Shown here one piece after another: positions 30,238 to 34,749 of a stretch of DNA of 34,749 bases (the first letter of the stretch is position 1; the number at the start of each line of letters is the position of its first letter). This DNA comes from Rhodospirillales bacterium. Its GTDB lineage: Bacteria > Pseudomonadota > Alphaproteobacteria > Micavibrionales > Micavibrionaceae. The notes below the pieces were generated by a model. The model saw only the letters and a program-made list of their open reading frames with translations. It had not been told where the DNA came from and did not search any database. A program made the translations under genes and the position numbers. The DNA lies in assembly GCA_020638335.1 (NCBI GenBank), contig JACKIT010000011.1, forward strand, positions 1 through 34,749, given 5' to 3'.

Positions 30238-30329
30238 GTCATTGCGAGGAGCGCTTGCGCGACGCGGCAATCCATCTCTCGTAATCCACACCGGCTAGGT
30301 GGATTGCTTCGCCTTCGGCTCGCAATGAC
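30238..30329. repeat. 92-bp palindromic repeat (GTCATTGCGAG family)
   Basis: The termini GTCATTGCGAG (30238-30248) and CTCGCAATGAC (30319-30329) are exact inverted copies, as at 5566-5644 and 5929-6012. Inside, GGCAATCCA (near 30267) is mirrored by TGGATTGCT (near 30300). It sits between rdgB and rph on the same transcript. Confidence 0.92.
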
Positions 30330-30337
30330 ATAGCATT

Positions 30338-31057
30338 TTAAAGCCCCAAAACCTCTTTCTGAACCGCCGTCAATTCTGCGCACCCCTTCTTGGCCAATTC
30401 CAGCAATTTCAAAAACTCTTCCTCGCTAAACGGCTCTTTTTCCGCCGTACCTTGAATCTCGACAATCCCGCCACTACCCGTCATCACGAAATTCGCATCC
30501 GTTTCCGCCGTGCTATCCTCATCATAATCGAGATCCGAAACCCCCGCGCCTTCATAAATCCCGCACGAAACCGCCGAGACCGTGTCGTTAATCGGTACAG
30601 AAGCCATCGCACCCGTTTCCACCCAATGCTGAAACGCCAGATGCATTGCCACAAACCCGCCGGTAATCGCCGCCGTACGCGTTCCGCCATCAGCCTGCAA
30701 CACATCACAATCCACGCGCACCTGCCGCTCGCCCATCTTTTCAAAATCCACAACGGAACGCAGCGCCCGGCCAATCAAACGCTGAATTTCCTGCGTCCGT
30801 CCTGATTGCTTGCCTTTTGCAGCTTCCCGGTCCATCCGTGAGCCGGTTGAACGTGGCAGCATGCCATATTCTCCCGTTACCCAGCCCGTGCCCGTGCCTT
30901 TCATCCAGCCCGGCACACGCTCCTCTGCCGTAGCCAGACACAGCACATGCGTATCGCCAAATTTAATCAAGCAAGAGCCTTCAGCATGCTTGTTCACATG
31001 TGGAAGTATTTCAACATCACGCATTTCATCAAATGCTCTACCAGATGGTCGGGCCAT
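30338..31057 (-). CDS. rph: Ribonuclease PH
   Basis: A 239-residue phosphorolytic 3'-to-5' exoribonuclease that trims tRNA 3' ends, the usual length for RNase PH. The conserved segments are ARPSGRAFDEMRDVEI, GSCLIKFGDTHVLCLATAEE, GTGTGWVTGEYGMLPRSTGSR, RTQEIQRLIGRALRSVVD, VDCDVLQADGGTRTAAITGGFVAM, and DLDYDEDSTAETDANFVMTGSGGIVEIQGTAE. The start is at MARPSG, with AAGGAG eight bases upstream. It is divergent from the unknown secreted gene that precedes grpE. Confidence 0.96.
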   Translation of the reverse strand: MARPSGRAFDEMRDVEILPHVNKHAEGSCLIKFGDTHVLCLATAEERVPGWMKGTGTGWVTGEYGMLPRSTGSRMDREAAKGKQSGRTQEIQRLIGRALRSVVDFEKMGERQVRVDCDVLQADGGTRTAAITGGFVAMHLAFQHWVETGAMASVPINDTVSAVSCGIYEGAGVSDLDYDEDSTAETDANFVMTGSGGIVEIQGTAEKEPFSEEEFLKLLELAKKGCAELTAVQKEVLGL

Positions 31058-31245
31058 AAACAAACTCCTTAAAAGACGGTCATTAACTGCCGCCAGACTA
31101 AGCATCACATGCGCCCACCTCAAGCACTTTATTCTACAAAGATCGTGGATGAACCTGCATTCAGATTGCCGAAACCCTTGCCTGTCTCAAGCATTCTTGG
31201 CACGATAAAACCTCAAAATTGCTGATAGCCATTGGATTAAAGACC

Positions 31246-32283
31246 ATGAAAAAACTGCTTGCCCTCACCCTGCTCCTGTGTTTCCTGCACACTGGATTTT
31301 CTCCAGACGCCAATGCTCAGCTAAGCTTTGACCGCGATGATAACGTCAAAAGCTACAATAACGATAACAACAGCGACAGCGACGAAATCGATTTCGACTT
31401 TGATTTCAGCGGCGATGGTGAAAAAGACGAAGGCCCTAAAGTCATCAACCCCTTTGATGATAAATACAAACCGGACCTGACAGCCGAAGAAAGCGAAGGC
31501 GTCAACCTGACCCCTAACTACTTTTATTATTTCACAATACTTCGCAAACCGGATGCCTCCCCGGATGATATAAACCTGTTCATCTTTTCTCCCGGCACCA
31601 TTGTCGGCTGTCTAAGCAAAGAACCGGCAAGTCTGGAAACAGTTAAATTCAGCCCAACCATGCAAATCAAACTCACAGAAGGGCAAACTGATGTTGATCG
31701 CGAAACCGTTCGCTACTTTCACTATGAATGCAAGCCCGAAACCGGCATGGTCGAAATGTATATCACGCTCAGCAAAAAGCAACTGATCAAAGACAAAATC
31801 AAAAAACTCGTTCTGTTAAGTGAAGCCGTCGGCCCCTTCAGTGACATCATGATTGATTTCCATGATAACCATATCGACATAGAATCAAAACTCCACGACT
31901 TGGGCTGCTTCGGGCTAAAAACCCATGGCATACCAAAAAAATTCACATACTGGCTTTACCCGGAAAATACCATGGTCCTGTTTTCATCCTCTGCCGATAT
32001 AAAAGAGAAAAAAACGCGTGACAAAGTCATCGCTTTGGCCCGGCGCCATGGTTTAACGCCCCTGGATGAAATTATCCCCGAATTCGAAAAAAGCCACGAC
32101 CACGATGACAAACTCTTCGTTGTTGACACAGCGGGGAACTATAAAGACAAGCTGCCAAGCATAAGAGACAGATTTGCGTTCGGAAAAATACAGGATTCAG
32201 AAACATATTTCGGCGCTAAAGGTCCATATACCAAGGTCACGGAAAAAGTAATTTATGCGCGCAGCCCCGATATTCATGAATAA
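31246..32283 (+). CDS. Acidic secreted protein of unknown function, upstream of grpE
   Basis: A 345-residue protein with a signal peptide (MKKLLALTLLLCFLHTGFSPDANA). The first 60 mature residues are an Asp/Asn-rich low-complexity stretch (NNDNNSDSDEIDFDFDFSGDG) that looks disordered and may bind cations. The rest has a mixed fold with paired Cys (GCLSKEP, YECKPE, DLGCFGL), YFYYFTILRKPDASPDDINLFIFSPGTIV, and a His/Asp cluster (FEKSHDHDDKLF). I do not recognise it. It takes the place that hrcA has in many alphaproteobacteria (between rph and grpE). An AAAGACC before the ATG is a weak ribosome-binding site. Confidence 0.68.
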   Translation: MKKLLALTLLLCFLHTGFSPDANAQLSFDRDDNVKSYNNDNNSDSDEIDFDFDFSGDGEKDEGPKVINPFDDKYKPDLTAEESEGVNLTPNYFYYFTILRKPDASPDDINLFIFSPGTIVGCLSKEPASLETVKFSPTMQIKLTEGQTDVDRETVRYFHYECKPETGMVEMYITLSKKQLIKDKIKKLVLLSEAVGPFSDIMIDFHDNHIDIESKLHDLGCFGLKTHGIPKKFTYWLYPENTMVLFSSSADIKEKKTRDKVIALARRHGLTPLDEIIPEFEKSHDHDDKLFVVDTAGNYKDKLPSIRDRFAFGKIQDSETYFGAKGPYTKVTEKVIYARSPDIHE

Positions 32284-32377
32284 ACATGAAACCAACAGTA
32301 AACTCCTGCCTTGATTCTTTAAGGAAAAACAGGGACTATGCCCACACTTAAAACACACTAAAAAAAACTTAAGACAT

Positions 32378-33076
32378 ATGAACACACCAACACCAGAAAA
32401 GCCCGCCACAACCAAACGCGAGGAAACCTTGGCCGAGCGCTCCGCCCGCCTCGAAGCAGAAGCAAGCGGCCTATATAACAAGGACGAGCAAGACCCGCTC
32501 GCCCCGGAAGCCGTCGCAGAAACTGACGAAGCAGATTCTAATGAAACGTCCGGTGAAGAGTTAAAAGCGCTGCAAGAAGAACTCGCCGCCACGCGCGACC
32601 AGGCCAAACGCGCTCTGGCCGAAGCCGAAAACACCCGCCGCCGCGCCGTCAAAGAACGTGAAGACGCCTCAAAATTCGCAGTCTCCGGATTTGCTAAAGA
32701 TTTACTGGAAGTTTCAGACAATCTGCGCCGCGCTCTGGAAGCCGTGCCCACCGATCTTCTGGAAAGCGAGCCACGCCTCAAAAACCTTGTCGATGGCATC
32801 GAAGCCACAGAGCGCACCCTCCTGCGCACCTTTGAAAAACACGGCATTCAAAAACTTGAACCTATGGACGAACTCTTTGACCCCAATTTCCACGAAGTCA
32901 TGTTCGAAGCGCCAGCCCCCGGCAAACCGGCCGGCACGATCATGCAGATCATGGAAGCCGGATATGTCCTTAATGATCGCATCCTGCGCCCGGCCCGCGT
33001 CGGAGTAACGAAAGATGACGGATCAGCGCCGCCCGAAGAATCCCCCCCCGGCGGCCATATAGACACACAGGCTTAA
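32378..33076 (+). CDS. grpE: Nucleotide exchange factor GrpE
   Basis: A 232-residue co-chaperone that releases ADP from DnaK. The first 60 residues are charged and disordered. A long coiled coil follows (ELKALQEELAATRDQAKRALAEAENTRRRAVKEREDA), then the four-helix bundle (FAKDLLEVSDNLRRALEA) and the small beta domain with the GrpE signature (LEPMDELFDPNFHEVMFEA, AGTIMQIMEAGYVLNDRILRPARVGVTKDD). The tail is Pro-rich (SAPPEESPPGGH). It lies 113 bases before dnaK with a heat-shock promoter in between, so dnaK may also be transcribed separately. Confidence 0.95.
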   Translation: MNTPTPEKPATTKREETLAERSARLEAEASGLYNKDEQDPLAPEAVAETDEADSNETSGEELKALQEELAATRDQAKRALAEAENTRRRAVKEREDASKFAVSGFAKDLLEVSDNLRRALEAVPTDLLESEPRLKNLVDGIEATERTLLRTFEKHGIQKLEPMDELFDPNFHEVMFEAPAPGKPAGTIMQIMEAGYVLNDRILRPARVGVTKDDGSAPPEESPPGGHIDTQA

Positions 33077-33091
33077 ATTACACCTGTAGAG

Positions 33092-33119
33092 CTTGCAATT
33101 TTGCTCAGCCTTCTTATAT
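33092..33119 (+). promoter_or_regulatory. Heat-shock (sigma-32) promoter for dnaK
   Basis: CTTG (33092-33095), a 17-base spacer, and CTTATAT (33113-33119) match the alphaproteobacterial RpoH consensus (CTTG-N17-CYTATNT). It lies in the grpE–dnaK gap, about 70 bases before the dnaK ATG. No CIRCE-type element (TTAGCACTC-N9-GAGTGCTAA) is seen here. Confidence 0.75.
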
Positions 33120-33189
33120 TACTGCTTAAGAAGTGCTGTGAAAAACGGGCTTCGAAGTATATAAATCTTGCTTAAGTAAGGAGATTAAA

Positions 33190-34749
33190 ATGAGCAAAAT
33201 TATCGGTATCGACCTTGGTACAACCAATTCCTGCGTCGCTGTTATGGACGGCAAGGAAACCCGAATCATCGAAAACGCCGAAGGCGCGCGCACCACCCCG
33301 TCCATGATCGCCTTTTCCAAAGACGGTGAACGCCTCGTCGGCCAGCCTGCCAAACGTCAGGCCGTAACCAACCCTGAAAACACGCTTTACGCGATTAAAC
33401 GCCTGATTGGCCGCCCTTTTAAAGACAAACAGGTCCAGGACATGGCCTCAAAAGCCCCTTTCAAAATTATCGAAGGCGAAAACGGCGATGCCTGGGTTGA
33501 AGTGAACGGCGAAAAATACGCCCCGTCGCAAATCTCGGCAATGCTTCTGCAAAAAATGAAAGAAACTGCAGAAAACTTCCTCGGCGAAAAGGTCACAAAG
33601 GCCGTTATCACGGTTCCCGCATACTTCAACGACTCTCAACGTCAGGCCACCAAAGACGCCGGTAAAATCGCCGGTCTGGAAGTCGAGCGCATTATCAACG
33701 AACCGACTGCTGCAGCGCTCGCCTACGGTCTCGATAAAAAAGAGCACGGCACGATTGTTGTCTACGACCTTGGTGGCGGCACATTCGATGTCTCCGTCCT
33801 TGAAATCGGCGATGGCGTCTTCGAGGTTAAATCCACCAACGGGGACACCTTTCTCGGCGGGGAAGACTTCGACCTGCGCATCATTGATTACTTGGCCGAC
33901 GAGTTCAAAAAATCCGACAGCATCGACCTGCGCAAAGACAAGCTCGCCCTGCAACGCCTGAAAGAGGCGGCGGAAAAAGCCAAGATCGAGCTATCTTCCA
34001 CCACACAGACCGAAGTCAATCTGCCATTCGTCACGGCTGATGCCAACGGACCAAAACACCTGCAAGTGTCCTTAAGCCGCGCTAAACTCGAAAGCCTGGT
34101 TGAAGATCTCATCAAGCGCTCCATCGACCCGGTGAAAAAAGCGCTTAAAGATGCAGGCCTTAAACCCGCCGACATCGACGACATCATTCTGGTCGGCGGA
34201 ATGACCCGCATGCCAAAAGTCATCGAAACGGTCAAAAACTATTTCGGCAAAGAACCGCACAAAGGTGTCAATCCCGATGAAGTCGTCGCCGACGGCGCAG
34301 CCATTCAAGGCGGCGTCCTTCAGGGCGATGTCAAAGACGTGCTCTTACTCGATGTCACTCCGCTCTCCCTCGGAATCGAAACCTTAGGCGGCGTCTTCAC
34401 CCGCCTGATCGAACGCAATACAACCATCCCCACCAAAAAATCGCAAGTCTTCTCCACCGCAGAAGATAGCCAGAACGCGGTAACCATTCGCGTTTTTCAG
34501 GGCGAACGCGAAATGGCCGCCGATAACAAAATCCTCGGCCAGTTCGATTTGGTGGGAATCCCCCCCGCACCGCGCGGCATCCCGCAAATCGAGGTTACCT
34601 TCGACATCGACGCCAACGGGATCGTGAATGTTTCAGCCAAGGACAAGGCCACAAATAAGGAACAGCAAATCCGCATTCAAGCCTCTGGCGGCTTATCAGA
34701 CGCCGATATTGATCAAATGGTCAAAGACGCAGAAAGCCATGCCGATGAG
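33190..34749 (+). CDS. dnaK: Chaperone protein DnaK (Hsp70), 3' partial
   Basis: 520 codons of an expected 640 or so. The frame is open to the last base, so the C-terminal lid lies outside the window. The ATPase domain shows GIDLGTTNSCVAVMDG, VPAYFNDSQRQATKDAG, NEPTAAALAYGLDKK, VYDLGGGTFDVSVLEIGDG, and ILVGGMTRMPKVIE. The linker and substrate domain start with DVTPLSLGIETLGGVFT and continue through QVFSTAEDSQNAVTIRVFQGERE and VTFDIDANGIVNVSAKDKAT. AAGGAG lies seven bases before the ATG. It works with GrpE upstream and with DnaJ, which is not in the window. Confidence 0.98.
   Translation, partial: MSKIIGIDLGTTNSCVAVMDGKETRIIENAEGARTTPSMIAFSKDGERLVGQPAKRQAVTNPENTLYAIKRLIGRPFKDKQVQDMASKAPFKIIEGENGDAWVEVNGEKYAPSQISAMLLQKMKETAENFLGEKVTKAVITVPAYFNDSQRQATKDAGKIAGLEVERIINEPTAAALAYGLDKKEHGTIVVYDLGGGTFDVSVLEIGDGVFEVKSTNGDTFLGGEDFDLRIIDYLADEFKKSDSIDLRKDKLALQRLKEAAEKAKIELSSTTQTEVNLPFVTADANGPKHLQVSLSRAKLESLVEDLIKRSIDPVKKALKDAGLKPADIDDIILVGGMTRMPKVIETVKNYFGKEPHKGVNPDEVVADGAAIQGGVLQGDVKDVLLLDVTPLSLGIETLGGVFTRLIERNTTIPTKKSQVFSTAEDSQNAVTIRVFQGEREMAADNKILGQFDLVGIPPAPRGIPQIEVTFDIDANGIVNVSAKDKATNKEQQIRIQASGGLSDADIDQMVKDAESHADE

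Noticed and set aside
33448..33954. A 168-residue minus-strand frame.
   Set aside because: It is the antisense of dnaK, whose Hsp70 motifs are unmistakable.

Overview
The window looks like the chromosome of an alphaproteobacterium of moderate GC content. The evidence is the order hemW–rdgB–rph divergent from grpE–dnaK, a heat-shock promoter of the alphaproteobacterial type (CTTG-N17-CTTATAT) before dnaK, a protein matching the C-terminal half of alphaproteobacterial SUV3-type helicases, and a pyruvate phosphate dikinase of alphaproteobacterial style. A member of or near the Micavibrionales is possible, but this cannot be settled without a search. The genome also carries several families of short palindromic repeats. 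At least two copies sit in frame inside protein-coding genes.

Layout. 1-11349 is mostly housekeeping: a 5'-truncated PfkB/adenosine-kinase-like gene, a macro-domain protein, a YejA-type peptide-binding protein, a lipoprotein, a GT9 glycosyltransferase, YgfZ, a small Cys/His-rich membrane protein, PPDK, a GNAT acetyltransferase, a secreted Pro/Lys-rich protein, a polyprenyl diphosphate synthase and a receiver-only response regulator. 11415-14125 is a compact metal-handling operon: a secreted protein, a MerP-like protein, a MerT-like protein, a CsoR-family repressor and a COG0701 permease. Its single promoter has a CsoR-like palindrome in the -35/-10 spacer and probably gives a leaderless transcript.

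14244-24791 is an integrated mobile element of about 10.5 kb, flanked by the 11-bp direct repeat AATGGCGTCCC. It interrupts a Rap1a/Tai-family gene on the minus strand. Joining the two flanks at the repeat restores an uninterrupted 116-codon reading frame, which fixes the boundaries to within the repeat. The element carries two unknown genes, a small ORF, a SpoVG-family protein, a gpII/X-type rolling-circle Rep, a PD-(D/E)XK-like protein, RhuM, a Type ISP-like restriction-modification enzyme, a two-TM protein, an ImmA/IrrE metallopeptidase and a large serine recombinase. From Rep to ImmA the genes are stop/start overlapped or nearly so, as in one transcription unit. The recombinase is broken by a one-base frameshift, so the element may be locked in place. 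This defence-like cargo, and the way the element uses its recombinase 3' end as attachment site, are the most interesting parts of the window.

24783-34749 returns to chromosomal genes: the other half of the Rap1a-like gene, a helicase-C-terminal-region protein lacking the helicase motor, a large secreted protein, hemW, an IcmD/DotP-like small membrane protein, rdgB, rph, an unknown acidic secreted protein where many relatives have hrcA, grpE, and dnaK running off the end.
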